Of a stretch of DNA of 64,000 bases, positions 29,819 to 39,131 are shown one piece after another (the first letter of the stretch is position 1; every line of letters starts with the position of its first letter). The notes under the pieces were generated by a model. It made no database searches. It was not told the DNA's origin and worked only from the letters and a program-made list of their open reading frames with translations. Source of the stretch: Nitrosomonas sp. sh817. Its GTDB lineage: Bacteria > Pseudomonadota > Gammaproteobacteria > Burkholderiales > Nitrosomonadaceae. The DNA lies in the NCBI RefSeq assembly GCF_030908545.1, contig NZ_CP133083.1, positions 2,675,691-2,739,690 of the forward strand, given 5' to 3'. The position numbers and the translations under genes are program-made.

Positions 29819-31003
29819 ATGCGGTTTGAAATAAAAGCAGTCATCTCCGGGCAAGGAACCGTGCATCTGGAACTGGAAGCAAACAGCGAGGAAGAAGCAC
29901 GCCGTCAGATCATCGAGCAAGGCGGAATGGTTCTCAGCATCAAGCGCAGTTTCTCCGGCTTCTCGCTGAAATCGAAAACGCGTTTTCCGCTGGTTCACTT
30001 CAGCCAGGAATTACTGTCGCTGCAAACCGCCGGATTAAGCTTGGTCGAAAGTATCGAAACGCTATTGGAGAAAGAGCAGGACGGCAGCAATCGCAAAATT
30101 ATCCAAAGTATTCTCGCGCGGCTGTATGAAGGGGTCACTTTCTCGCAAACCCTGGAAGAATACCCGCAAGCGTTTCCGCCATTGTATATCGCCACCGTTC
30201 GAGCCAGCGAGCGCACCGGCGATCTGGCGGAAGCGCTGACGCGTTTTATCACTTACCAGACACAAATGGACTTTGTCCGGAAGAAACTGATCGGCGCCTC
30301 GATCTACCCGGTTTTGCTATTGGCGGTCGGTTTTCTGGTTTCGGTATTCCTGATGGTGTTTGTCGTTCCCAAATTCAGCGCTATTTACGACGACATGGGC
30401 AGCGACTTGCCATGGCTTTCGCTATTGCTGATCAAATGGGGACAATTCGTGCATGATCGCGGCTGGGAATTGGCCATTACTTCATGCACAATTCTGGGAT
30501 TGACGATTTATACCGTCAGCCGCCCGGCATTCCGCGCCAAAGTCATGCAGTGGCTATGGCGCATCCCCGCCATCGGCGAGCATATGCGGGTCTATCAACT
30601 GGCCCGGTTCTATAAGACGCTGGGAATGTTATTACGCGGCGGTATTCCGATTACGCAAGCATTGGAAATGGTCGGTGGTTTGTTGCAATCGCATCTGCGC
30701 CCCAAAGTTGCTGCGGCTGCCAAACACATCCGTGAAGGCAGAACCATCTCCAGCGCCATGGAAATGGAAGGTTTGACGACTGCGGTCGGTAATCGCATGC
30801 TCCGTGTCGGCGAACGTACCGGCTTGATGGGCGACATGATGGAGCGCATCGGCAACTTTCATGATGAGGAAATTGCCCGCTGGGTCGAATGGACAACCAA
30901 ACTGATTGAACCGCTGCTGATGGCATTCATCGGTATTGTGATCGGCGGTATCATCATATTGATGTATATGCCTATTTTTGAATTGGCGGGAAGTATTAAT
31001 TGA
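29819..31003 (+). CDS. gspF: Type II secretion inner-membrane platform protein GspF
   Basis: Polytopic platform protein of type II secretion and type IV pilus machines. It has two repeated T2SSF domains (roughly residues 60-185 and 260-385) with helices near residues 160-185, 210-235 and 360-385. Motifs SLQTAGLSLVESIETLLE and LGMLLRGGIPITQALEMVGG are family typical. I chose ATG 29819 (MRFEIK); the frame also opens at 29813. The stop overlaps the gspE start. Confidence 0.93.
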   Translation: MRFEIKAVISGQGTVHLELEANSEEEARRQIIEQGGMVLSIKRSFSGFSLKSKTRFPLVHFSQELLSLQTAGLSLVESIETLLEKEQDGSNRKIIQSILARLYEGVTFSQTLEEYPQAFPPLYIATVRASERTGDLAEALTRFITYQTQMDFVRKKLIGASIYPVLLLAVGFLVSVFLMVFVVPKFSAIYDDMGSDLPWLSLLLIKWGQFVHDRGWELAITSCTILGLTIYTVSRPAFRAKVMQWLWRIPAIGEHMRVYQLARFYKTLGMLLRGGIPITQALEMVGGLLQSHLRPKVAAAAKHIREGRTISSAMEMEGLTTAVGNRMLRVGERTGLMGDMMERIGNFHDEEIARWVEWTTKLIEPLLMAFIGIVIGGIIILMYMPIFELAGSIN

Positions 31004-32688
31004 TGGAAACTTCCTTGCAAACAGCCAATAATCCCGTCCTTGACCTCAACCGGCTGGCCGGAATCCGGCATAAAGCGGCTATGCAAAATGTTTCAGTCAT
31101 CCAGATACTGGAAGAAGAAGGTTTCTCCCCCGATGCTTTGATGCAGCAGCTCGGCCGATTGATGCACATGCCCGTGCTCGAAATGAAAGCCATCCATACG
31201 TTGCAACCGGCCTTCGATATCTTGCCGTTTGCAGAAGCACTGGCGCATGAATGCATACTCTTTCACCGTGACCAACAGCTGGTATTCGCGATCAGCAATC
31301 CTTTCTCCGGCAAGCTGCGCTCCTGGGCCGAGGAACGATTCGACCGGGCAGTTGAATGGCACTTGGTTCATCCGGCGGACTTGAGCGCTTTCTTCACCCA
31401 GCAGGAAAAAACCATGCGTGCGATGGATCAAGTCCTGCCATCCACAGAATTGAGCAATATTCAAAGCGGTGTCGAGGATTTATCGTTAAAGAGCATCAAT
31501 GAAGGCACCAGCCAGGTCGTCCGCCTGGTACATTCAACCCTGTACGACGCGCATAAATCGCAAGCCAGCGATATACACCTGGAAATGACCATCGGCGCAT
31601 TGTCGATCAAATACCGGATCGATGGGGTATTGACGCATATCGGCGTCATCCAGGGGGGCGATTTGGCCGAGCAAGTCATCTCCAGAATCAAAGTAATGTC
31701 TGAATTGGATATCGCGGAACGCCGGGTGCCGCAGGATGGACGGTTCAAGATCTCCATTCAAGGGCGGGAGATCGATTTCCGCGTCTCCATCATGCCGAGC
31801 ATTTTCGGTGAAGATGCGGTATTGCGGATACTCGACCGGCAAGCGCTGTCGGATCAACTGGAAGGCTTAACGCTCAATCAACTGGGATTCAGCCAGGCAG
31901 CCATCGCCAGTATCCGCCGTTTAAGTTCGGAACCCTACGGTATGCTGCTGGTTACCGGACCGACCGGCAGTGGCAAAACCACTTCGCTCTACGCCGCTAT
32001 TTCGGAAGTCAACAAAGGCAACGACAAGATCATCACCATCGAGGATCCGATCGAATATCAGCTTCCCGGCGTTTTACAAATACCGGTCAATGAAAAAAAA
32101 GGCTTGACGTTCGCCCGTGGCTTGCGCTCTATTCTGCGGCACGATCCGGACAAGATCATGGTCGGCGAAATCCGCGATGCGGAAACCGCGCAGATCGCCA
32201 TACAAGCGGCGCTCACCGGTCACTTGGTGTTTACCACCGTGCATGCCAATAACGTATTTGACGTGATCGGCCGGTTCTCGCATATGGGTGTGGATCCCTA
32301 CAGTTTCGTATCGGCTTTGAACGGCATTGTGGCGCAACGTTTGGTGCGGCTGCTCTGTTCGCACTGCGCTGTCGACGAACGGCCCGATGATGATTTGATT
32401 GAAGAATCGGGCATTCCATTGGATCAAGCGCATCTCTACCATTTCCGCAGCGGCAAGGGATGCGGGCAGTGCCGCGGCAGCGGCTATCGCGGCAGAAATG
32501 CGATCGCCGAGATACTGTTATTGAACGATGCAATTCGCGAACTGATCGTGGCGCAAGAACCGATCCGGCGCATTAAAGAAGCGGCTCGCGACAACGGCAC
32601 CCGCTTCTTGCGCGAAGCCGCATTGGATATGGTCAAACAAGGATTAACCAGCTTGGAGGAAGCCAATCGTGTTACCATTGTGGCGTGA
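31003..32688 (+). CDS. gspE: Type II secretion ATPase GspE/PilB-type
   Basis: Hexameric assembly ATPase of 561 residues. N-terminal T2SSE_N domain, Walker A TGPTGSGKTTSLY near residue 319, Asp box IITIEDPIEYQ, Walker B MVGEIRDAETAQIA and His box LTGHLVFTTVHANN. A tetracysteine zinc domain is present (CSHC near 450, CGQC near 486). Start ATG 31003 overlaps the gspF stop as TGATG. It probably powers pseudopilus growth for the products of the adjacent genes. Confidence 0.94.
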   Translation: METSLQTANNPVLDLNRLAGIRHKAAMQNVSVIQILEEEGFSPDALMQQLGRLMHMPVLEMKAIHTLQPAFDILPFAEALAHECILFHRDQQLVFAISNPFSGKLRSWAEERFDRAVEWHLVHPADLSAFFTQQEKTMRAMDQVLPSTELSNIQSGVEDLSLKSINEGTSQVVRLVHSTLYDAHKSQASDIHLEMTIGALSIKYRIDGVLTHIGVIQGGDLAEQVISRIKVMSELDIAERRVPQDGRFKISIQGREIDFRVSIMPSIFGEDAVLRILDRQALSDQLEGLTLNQLGFSQAAIASIRRLSSEPYGMLLVTGPTGSGKTTSLYAAISEVNKGNDKIITIEDPIEYQLPGVLQIPVNEKKGLTFARGLRSILRHDPDKIMVGEIRDAETAQIAIQAALTGHLVFTTVHANNVFDVIGRFSHMGVDPYSFVSALNGIVAQRLVRLLCSHCAVDERPDDDLIEESGIPLDQAHLYHFRSGKGCGQCRGSGYRGRNAIAEILLLNDAIRELIVAQEPIRRIKEAARDNGTRFLREAALDMVKQGLTSLEEANRVTIVA

Positions 32689-33502
32689 CCGGATTCAGGT
32701 ATTTCTGGCGCCCGCGCGACTGGATTGGGTGCGCTTGAAACGCGGCTTTAAGCCGGTTCAGCTTGACAAAGCCACGGTATTTTTTGAACCGGACGGGAAC
32801 GCGCCGGACTGGGAGCCGGCATTACGGCAACTGGACCACGTGCTGTCCGAAGGATCCGGGACTCAGATATCCATCGTGCTATCCAATCATTTTGTGCGTT
32901 ATGCCGCGCTTCCGCCGCAAAGTGAAATCAACACGCCGGAAGAAGTAAAATCCTATGCGCAATTCCGCATGCAGGAAGTCTATGGTGAGCGGGTGGAATC
33001 CTGGGCGCTCAGCGTGAGTGACTGGAATCCGGTGGATGGCGCAGTTTGCGCCGCGATTCCGCGGGATTTGCTGGCGCGATTGGAACAGCTGATGGTTACT
33101 CACAAATGCAAGCTGCAACACGTCGAACCGTATTTGGCGTCGGTCTACGATCGCTGGTGCGCGCAATTGCAAAATGAGAAAATTTATTTGGCAGTGATAG
33201 AAACCGGCCGCATTTGTATCGCCATATCCCATCATGGCAAATGGCAAAGCATCCGCAACCAGCGGATTCTGCATAACGCCGCCGATGATTTACTCGCCGC
33301 TTTGGATCAAGAGGTTATTTGGTCCGGCACCAAAGAAGCGCTGGAATTCGTGCATTTATTCGCCCCCGAATACCCGGGCCTGACATTGCCATCGCAAAGC
33401 GGCTGGCAGGTCGTTACCCTGCCGCAGAAAAACCTGCCGGTGCCGGCTTATTACCCCACCGTTACTGTTCAACAATCCAATCAAAATCAATGTCCCGCTT
33501 AA
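32669..33502 (+). CDS. PilM/GspL-like cytoplasmic assembly protein
   Basis: 277-residue protein in the place of PilM or the cytoplasmic part of GspL. Starts at GTG 32669, 20 bases inside gspE, with GGAGG 9 bases upstream. It has an actin-like fold signature (IYLAVIETGRICIAISHHGKW) and an N-terminal region similar to MSHA/GspL-like proteins (VVLSNHFVRYAALP-type sequence). There is no membrane helix, so the GspL function appears split between this protein and the next. Sequence similarity is weak and the assignment rests mainly on order. Confidence 0.72.
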   Translation: MLPLWRDRIQVFLAPARLDWVRLKRGFKPVQLDKATVFFEPDGNAPDWEPALRQLDHVLSEGSGTQISIVLSNHFVRYAALPPQSEINTPEEVKSYAQFRMQEVYGERVESWALSVSDWNPVDGAVCAAIPRDLLARLEQLMVTHKCKLQHVEPYLASVYDRWCAQLQNEKIYLAVIETGRICIAISHHGKWQSIRNQRILHNAADDLLAALDQEVIWSGTKEALEFVHLFAPEYPGLTLPSQSGWQVVTLPQKNLPVPAYYPTVTVQQSNQNQCPA

Positions 33503-34038
33503 GATTAAGATTTCCTTATCGCGAACAAGCAGCGCCGCAACTCGACATGTTCCTGTTAGTGCTGGGTTTGGCAGTCGTCGCGGGCGTGTTTCTGCAGTTC
33601 CGCTATCAAGCCGAAGAAATCAATTTCTGGAGCAACCGGGTCGAGCGGATGGAAAAGCAGCAACAGCAAAAAGCCGCGCCGCGCGCGCGCGCGACATCGC
33701 GCATCCGCGAATTCAGCCAGGAAATCGGCAAGGAAGTCGCGCAAGCCAACGCTGTTCTCGACCAGCTTAATTTGCCCTGGGAAGCATTGTTCGACTCGAT
33801 CGAACATGCGGCAACCGACGATATCGCACTGCTATCGCTGCAACCCAATTTCGCCAACCGGACATTGCGGTTGAACGGCGAAGCCAAAAGCATGGCGGAA
33901 TTATTGGATTTTGTTGAAGCGCTGGAGCGTGAACCGGTATTTGAAAATGTGCACTTGTTGAATTACAAAATCAAACAGGATAATCCGCACCGTCCGATCA
34001 TTTTTCTGTTACATGCCGCATGGATACAAGTTTCCTGA
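33490..34038 (+). CDS. PilN-like membrane assembly protein
   Basis: Start ATG 33490 (MSRLRLRFPYREQ) fits the PilN/GspL C-terminal layout: short basic cytoplasmic tail, one helix (LDMFLLVLGLAVVAGVFLQF, near residues 18-37), coiled coil rich in Gln and Arg, then a periplasmic ferredoxin-like domain. About 182 residues. The frame is open further upstream, but that part overlaps the previous gene and has no family character. Overlaps the next gene by 19 bases. Confidence 0.78.
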   Translation: MSRLRLRFPYREQAAPQLDMFLLVLGLAVVAGVFLQFRYQAEEINFWSNRVERMEKQQQQKAAPRARATSRIREFSQEIGKEVAQANAVLDQLNLPWEALFDSIEHAATDDIALLSLQPNFANRTLRLNGEAKSMAELLDFVEALEREPVFENVHLLNYKIKQDNPHRPIIFLLHAAWIQVS

Positions 34039-34625
34039 AAAAAGAACTACCGTCCATCCCGTGGAACCGGATCTTGCTGCTGGTGCGGTGGCAACTGGGG
34101 CGCTTGGGCAATACCGGCAAGATCGGCTTCGGCTTGATGATCGCAGCCGGTATTTATTTTGTTCTCGCGGTGCTACCGCAAGAAACGGAACTGCAGAAAC
34201 TCAAAGACCGGGCGGTTACCCTGCAAGCGCAAGCCATATCGAAAAAATCCGCCACCGATGGCACTGATCTTGAAGCGGGGAAAAAAATGAGCAGCGATCA
34301 GGCATTACAAGTATTTTATGATTTCTTCCCGCGCATCGATTCATCGCCTTTCTGGATCCGCGAACTGACCGGATTAGCTCAGAAACAAGGCATCGAACTG
34401 GCAAGCAGCGAGTACCGGTTAATCAATGAAAGTGACGCCCGTTTAGCGCGCTACGAAATGATTCTGCCGGTTAAAGGCAGTTATCCGCAAATCCGCGCTT
34501 TTATCGCCGATGCCTTGGAAACCATTCCGGCAATGGCCATATCGGCAATCGCCATCAAGCGTGAAAGCACGGCTGCTGACAAGCTGGATGTGCGGCTGGA
34601 AATCAACCTTTATTTGAACAAATAA
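34020..34625 (+). CDS. PilO/GspM-like membrane assembly protein
   Basis: 201 residues: N-terminal cytoplasmic part, one helix near residues 35-60 (FGLMIAAGIYFVLAV), then a coiled coil and periplasmic domain ending in a beta-rich LDVRLEINLYLNK. Size, single helix and place after a PilN-like gene fit PilO or GspM. Overlaps the previous gene by 19 bases. Confidence 0.74.
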   Translation: MDTSFLKKELPSIPWNRILLLVRWQLGRLGNTGKIGFGLMIAAGIYFVLAVLPQETELQKLKDRAVTLQAQAISKKSATDGTDLEAGKKMSSDQALQVFYDFFPRIDSSPFWIRELTGLAQKQGIELASSEYRLINESDARLARYEMILPVKGSYPQIRAFIADALETIPAMAISAIAIKRESTAADKLDVRLEINLYLNK

Positions 34626-34629
34626 CGAC

Positions 34630-35196
34630 ATGGATGCCGCTGAAAGAAAACGGAAAATCATCATTGGGGGTGCATTGATCGCAACCTTAATCGCTGCGCT
34701 ACTGGTGGAAGACGAGGAAGAACTCGCATTCCAAATGGCGGAAGCGCCGTTGCAGCCATTCAGAACAACGCAGGAAAAAAACCGGAAACCGGAGACCAAT
34801 ACCGTACAGCTGGATGTCAGCAAACTGGGGCAACGGAAATTTAACTCTCAGGCGGGTGAATTATTCGCGTCGACCACCTGGATGCCGAAACAAGTGATGC
34901 GCAACGATCCTGAAGAACACGAATTCAAAATCGTGCAGCCGGTCAAAATCGCACCGCCAGTGCCAACGGCCCCCCCTCTGCAATTTAAATATACAGGCAA
35001 AACCATTACGGACAATGAAACTTGGGTTTTTCTTTCTCATTCAGGAGAAAATCTCATTACTAAAATTGGCGGAAAAATTAACGATCAATACCGGTTAGAT
35101 GCGATCAACGACGATACCGTAACCGTCACGTATTTACCGCTCAATGTAAAACAGACCCTCACGATCAATCAAAAACTGGCAGGAAACTTCCGATGA
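34630..35196 (+). CDS. PilP/GspC-like linker protein (probable)
   Basis: 188 residues: one N-terminal helix (IIIGGALIATLIAALL, residues 10-25), a low-complexity linker, then a C-terminal beta domain with PPLQFKYTGKTI and later YLPLNVKQTLTI. The layout and position directly before the secretin match PilP or GspC, which link the inner-membrane complex to the secretin. The sequence from about 34985 on is more AT-rich than the first half. Stop overlaps the secretin start by 4 bases. Confidence 0.68.
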   Translation: MDAAERKRKIIIGGALIATLIAALLVEDEEELAFQMAEAPLQPFRTTQEKNRKPETNTVQLDVSKLGQRKFNSQAGELFASTTWMPKQVMRNDPEEHEFKIVQPVKIAPPVPTAPPLQFKYTGKTITDNETWVFLSHSGENLITKIGGKINDQYRLDAINDDTVTVTYLPLNVKQTLTINQKLAGNFR

Positions 35197-37484
35197 GAAG
35201 CTGGAAAATAATCGTTTTGATCATGGTATTTCTGGTTCAAGCGGGATGCGCGATTGATAACAAGACATTCCTACTCAGAAACATCGCATTCTCAGAAGCA
35301 CAAAAACTAGTATCGGAAGGCAAGCTTGAAAGCGGACTTCTAAAACTTGAGCAAGCGGCACGCGAAGAACCTGAAAACAAAGAGATTCGTGCGATGCTGT
35401 TAAGATTACGCGATGAAATACTCAGTAAGCTTTTGTATGATGCGGATGCTCAGTTCAACGCCGGAAATCTCGATCTGGCTGAACAGGGGTATCAGCGCGT
35501 TTTAGAAATGTATCCATTCAATGAACGGGCAAAGGATGGGGTCACGGCTGTCAATATCGAACGCCGACATATCGTATCAATTGAGGCGGCAAGAATATTA
35601 CTGGATAAAGACGATATTATCGGAGCAGAAACAATAGTCCGCGCTGTATTACAAGAAAATTCGCAGCAACCACACGCTCGTCAATTGATTACGCAAATCA
35701 ATTCAAAACTTTCTCGTCCCGAAGTAACTAATCTGGCGCTTGAATCAGCATTTAAAAAAGCCATCTCAATGGAATTTAAAGATACTGATTTAAAATCGAT
35801 ATTTGAAATAATGTCTCGCACTGCCGGAATAAATTTTGTTTTTGATAAGGACATCAGACAAGACAGTAAAATTTCAATTTTCGTTCGAAACAATACCATT
35901 GAAGATATTCTGAAATTAATTCTGACCACGAATCAGCTTACTTATAAGGTGCTTAATAACAACTCATTACTGATTTACCCTAATACGCCCGCGAAACTTA
36001 AAGATTATCAGGAATTGGTTGTGCGCAGTTTTCAAGTCGCACACACCGATGTTAAACAAATGGTAGCAATGGTTAGGGGTATCGTTAAAGCAAAAGATAT
36101 CTATGTCAATGAACAACTTAATTTGTTCATAATGCGCGACACGCTTGAGGCGATTCGTCTTACGGAACGATTAATATCGTTAAACGATTTAGCCGAGCCG
36201 GAGGTAATGTTGGATGTTGCAATTCTTGAAATCGCTCGTGGAAATGATTTTCTACTAGGCCCTAATATGCCTCAATCTGTTACCTTCAGTGGCTTAACAG
36301 GCGTAGGAGCAGCAGCTCCTCCGGCAACAGCGATTCTTAATCAGATTGGTTCAAATGGTTTAGGTCTGAAGAGCTTTACAATCACCAATCAAGCTAGGAT
36401 TGATTTCATGCACAACCTAACAACAGGAGACATACTTGCTAATCCCAGAATCAGGGTGACAAATCGCGAAAAAGCCAAGATCCATATTGGTGAGAAACGC
36501 CCCTTTTTTACTGCGAATGTGCAACCCGGTGTCACTGCTGTTGTGACTTCGACTCCGACATTTATTGACCTTGGTGTAAAACTGGATGTAGAACCTCGGA
36601 TTGGATTACACGATGACGTCACGATGAAAACCACACTGGAAGTTAGTAATTTTGTCAGGGATGTACCCGGCCCGAGTGGCGCGACAGCCCCGCTTGTTGG
36701 AACTCGCAATGCAGAGACAATTTTGACGTTGAAGGATGGTGAAACACAGGTGTTGGCTGGGTTAATTGATAATCGCGAATTAAGGACTATGACTGGTCTT
36801 GCAGGAATTCTTAATATCCCCGGTCTTGACAGACTATTGACAAACCAGAAAGTCAATCGCACAAAATCTGAAATTGTATTGTTAATTACACCTAAGATTA
36901 TTAGGAATCTACCCAAACTCAGTAACCTAGAAAGAGAATACCATTTCGGTACCGCCAGTGAAGCGGGTAAATTGCCGGTAGCGATCAAAAGGACCGAACC
37001 GCAATCCTTAGCCATCGCTCCGGCAGGCTCGGGTCCGGGAGCTGCGCGAGGCATGCCGCCGAACCCGTTCGCCGTTGCAGCCGTGGACGAACTTCCTCCC
37101 GAGATGCCCAATCCGTTTGCCAGCATTGCCGCTTCGTCGCCAACGTTTACACTGCAAGCACCGACCAATGTCGGTATGGATAAAGAGTTTTCCGTCAATA
37201 TCCGGTTGGTGGGCGCTAAAGTGACGGTCAGTTCCGAGGTTCAGCTTAACTATGAGGCCAGTGCGCTGGAGGCACTCGATGAAGGCGACAAATCCGGCTC
37301 ACGCACCATCAGGCTGGGCAAGGATCAGCCTGCCGGCATGGCGACGCAGATACGTTTCAAAGTCATCGCCGCCAATCCCGGTACGACAGAAATAAATCTC
37401 CAGAATGCAGTCGCGGAAGATAAGGAAAATGGCGAATCTGTAGAAGTAACGTTACCGCCACCAGTGACTATCAATTTGAAATAA
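35193..37484 (+). CDS. gspD: GspD-type secretin lipoprotein with TPR and C-terminal cohesin-like domain
   Basis: Outer-membrane secretin of 763 residues. Lipobox FLVQAGC puts the lipidated Cys at residue 19. A TPR-like helical region covers about 30-175, an STN/N0 domain starts near 188 (AFKKAISMEFKDTDLKSIF), a short N-domain follows, and the secretin core runs to about 590 with VEPRIGLHDDVTMKT and VLAGLIDNRELRTMTGLAGI. After a Pro-rich linker, a cohesin-like beta domain (about 660-763) begins FTLQAPTNVGMDKEFSV. Residues 1-590 are AT-rich in codon use, the tail GC-rich, an obvious compositional break near 36955. Secretins of this kind do not depend on a pilotin if already lipidated. Confidence 0.9.
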   Translation: MRSWKIIVLIMVFLVQAGCAIDNKTFLLRNIAFSEAQKLVSEGKLESGLLKLEQAAREEPENKEIRAMLLRLRDEILSKLLYDADAQFNAGNLDLAEQGYQRVLEMYPFNERAKDGVTAVNIERRHIVSIEAARILLDKDDIIGAETIVRAVLQENSQQPHARQLITQINSKLSRPEVTNLALESAFKKAISMEFKDTDLKSIFEIMSRTAGINFVFDKDIRQDSKISIFVRNNTIEDILKLILTTNQLTYKVLNNNSLLIYPNTPAKLKDYQELVVRSFQVAHTDVKQMVAMVRGIVKAKDIYVNEQLNLFIMRDTLEAIRLTERLISLNDLAEPEVMLDVAILEIARGNDFLLGPNMPQSVTFSGLTGVGAAAPPATAILNQIGSNGLGLKSFTITNQARIDFMHNLTTGDILANPRIRVTNREKAKIHIGEKRPFFTANVQPGVTAVVTSTPTFIDLGVKLDVEPRIGLHDDVTMKTTLEVSNFVRDVPGPSGATAPLVGTRNAETILTLKDGETQVLAGLIDNRELRTMTGLAGILNIPGLDRLLTNQKVNRTKSEIVLLITPKIIRNLPKLSNLEREYHFGTASEAGKLPVAIKRTEPQSLAIAPAGSGPGAARGMPPNPFAVAAVDELPPEMPNPFASIAASSPTFTLQAPTNVGMDKEFSVNIRLVGAKVTVSSEVQLNYEASALEALDEGDKSGSRTIRLGKDQPAGMATQIRFKVIAANPGTTEINLQNAVAEDKENGESVEVTLPPPVTINLK

Positions 37485-37489
37485 CGCGG

Positions 37490-37999
37490 ATGTTCTTTTT
37501 AAAAATCTCTAAAAGACATCAAGGCTTTACCTTAATCGAACTAATGATCGTGATAGTAATCATGGCAATTCTTGCAACCGCCGCGCTACCGTTACGCGAA
37601 CTCATGGTCAAACGCGAAAAAGAACAAGAGTTACGCGTTGCCTTACGCCAAATTCGAACAGCGATTGACGCTTACAAACAGGCGGTCGATGAAGGAAAAA
37701 TCGCAAAAAAAGCTGACGAATCCGGCTACCCCCCCCGGCTCGAAGAGTTATTTATGGGTGTGCAAGATATCAAGAGCCCTGATAAAAAAGTCATCTATTT
37801 TCTACGCCGCTTGCCCCGTGACCCTATGTTCACCGAATTGGACGTGACCGGCATCGAAGTCACTCCGGCTGCCGATACCTGGGGTAAACGCAGCTACGAA
37901 AGTCCATGGGACAGCCCGAAAGAAGGTGACGATGTCTTTGATGTATATTCTCGTTCGGAAGCCATCGGCCTGAACGGCATCCCCTACCGCGAATGGTAA
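37490..37999 (+). CDS. GspG-like pseudopilin
   Basis: 169 residues with the prepilin signal RHQGFTLIELMIVIVIMAILATAALP (Glu at +5), a highly charged helix (KREKEQELRVALRQIRTAID), and a compact C-terminal domain with YLRRLPRDPMF-like loop and WGKRSYESPWD. It resembles GspG-type rather than GspH/I/J-type pseudopilins. Five bases after gspD; stop overlaps the next start as TAATG. Confidence 0.85.
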   Translation: MFFLKISKRHQGFTLIELMIVIVIMAILATAALPLRELMVKREKEQELRVALRQIRTAIDAYKQAVDEGKIAKKADESGYPPRLEELFMGVQDIKSPDKKVIYFLRRLPRDPMFTELDVTGIEVTPAADTWGKRSYESPWDSPKEGDDVFDVYSRSEAIGLNGIPYREW

Positions 38000-38388
38000 T
38001 GAGCACCCCCTCTCATCGAAAAGTTTTAGGCTTTACTCTGATAGAGTTGCTGGTGGTCATGGCAATCATCGCCACGCTACTTAGCATCGTAGCACCCCGC
38101 TATTTCGGCGCCATCGACAAAACCAAGGAAACCGTTCTGCGTCAGGATCTCGGCATCATGCGCAATGCCATTGATCAATTTTACTCGGACACCGGCAAAT
38201 ACCCGATCGACCTCATGGAACTCGTCGATAAAGGCTATATGCGCAAGGTTCCCGTGGACCCTTTCACCGAGAGCGATCAAACTTGGATTGCCGTTCCTCC
38301 CAAAAACGAGTCCGAATCGGGCGTATACGATGTCCATAGCGGTTACAACGGGCGGGCGCTCGATGGCTCGTATTACGAAGAATGGTGA
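37999..38388 (+). CDS. GspG-like pseudopilin, short
   Basis: 129 residues from ATG 37999 (the frame opens at 37993). Prepilin signal VLGFTLIELLVVMAIIATLLSIVAP, then a GspG-type core with DLGIMRNAIDQFYSDTGKYPIDLMELVDKGYMRKVPVDPFTES and the end GYNGRALDGSYYEEW. This is the second minor-type copy and lacks a GspG calcium loop. Coupled to both neighbours by overlaps. Confidence 0.85.
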   Translation: MSTPSHRKVLGFTLIELLVVMAIIATLLSIVAPRYFGAIDKTKETVLRQDLGIMRNAIDQFYSDTGKYPIDLMELVDKGYMRKVPVDPFTESDQTWIAVPPKNESESGVYDVHSGYNGRALDGSYYEEW

Positions 38389-39131
38389 CAGCGGCCCCCC
38401 ATCGGTCCAGCATTCCATCAGCGAAAAACATGATGCAACGCGCGCAGGGTTTTGTGTATCTCTGGGCGTTGTTCGCAGTCGCCGTTACGGGAATTGTCAT
38501 GGCGGGAACCGGGCAAGTCTGGCAAATCAAGTTACAGCAAGAGAAAGAAGCCGAGTTGCTGTTTATCGGGGAGCAATTCCGCAAAGCGGTGATGTCCTAC
38601 TATAACAGTCCGGGCGGCACCAAGGAATATCCAAAATCACTGGAGGACTTGATCGAGGACAAACGCTTACCCGCCACCAGACGGCATTTGAGAAAAATTT
38701 ACATCGATCCGATCACGAACACCGCCGAATGGGGATTGGTCGAAGAAGCGCCGCCCAATACCGGCACCGTAGCAACGTCCAACGTTAATGTCCGGATCAC
38801 CGGCGTGCATAGTCTTTCCGAGAAAAAACCAATCAAAAAAGAAAAATTCCCGGAACACTACAAAAAATTCTCCGAAGCGATGACTTACCGTGATTGGAAG
38901 TTCGTTTATAAACCGGGCGATCCCTCCAGTTCAACCAATCCCGCCTCCCAGCAACAGAAAACCAATACCCCCGGTACCCCCTCACCCTTTGCGCCGCAAT
39001 CCCCATCCGCAACGGGCGGATCGTCACCTTCCAGACCTTCAACGACCGGTGGCGCTTCCCCGTTTTCACAACAACCCTCAACCGCACCCCAAACTGGCAG
39101 CAGCGCGCCCAGTTCGCCGTTCGATGACTGA
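38382..39131 (+). CDS. Pilin-like membrane protein with Pro/Ser-rich tail
   Basis: 249 residues. N-terminal segment QGFVYLWALFAVAVTGIVMAG is pilin-like but without Glu at +5, as in PilX-type or GspK-type tip subunits. A charged GspG-like core follows (EKEAELLFIGEQFRKAVMSYY) and the last 80 residues are low-complexity Pro, Ser, Thr and Gln. ATG 38382 overlaps the previous stop; ATG 38430 would shorten the leader. Last gene of the secretion operon, likely the tip or a unique adaptor. Confidence 0.75.
   Translation: MVTAAPHRSSIPSAKNMMQRAQGFVYLWALFAVAVTGIVMAGTGQVWQIKLQQEKEAELLFIGEQFRKAVMSYYNSPGGTKEYPKSLEDLIEDKRLPATRRHLRKIYIDPITNTAEWGLVEEAPPNTGTVATSNVNVRITGVHSLSEKKPIKKEKFPEHYKKFSEAMTYRDWKFVYKPGDPSSSTNPASQQQKTNTPGTPSPFAPQSPSATGGSSPSRPSTTGGASPFSQQPSTAPQTGSSAPSSPFDD

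Noticed and set aside
36389-37198. 269-codon open frame on the minus strand
   Set aside because: Antisense to the secretin core and linker; no ribosome site or domain features.
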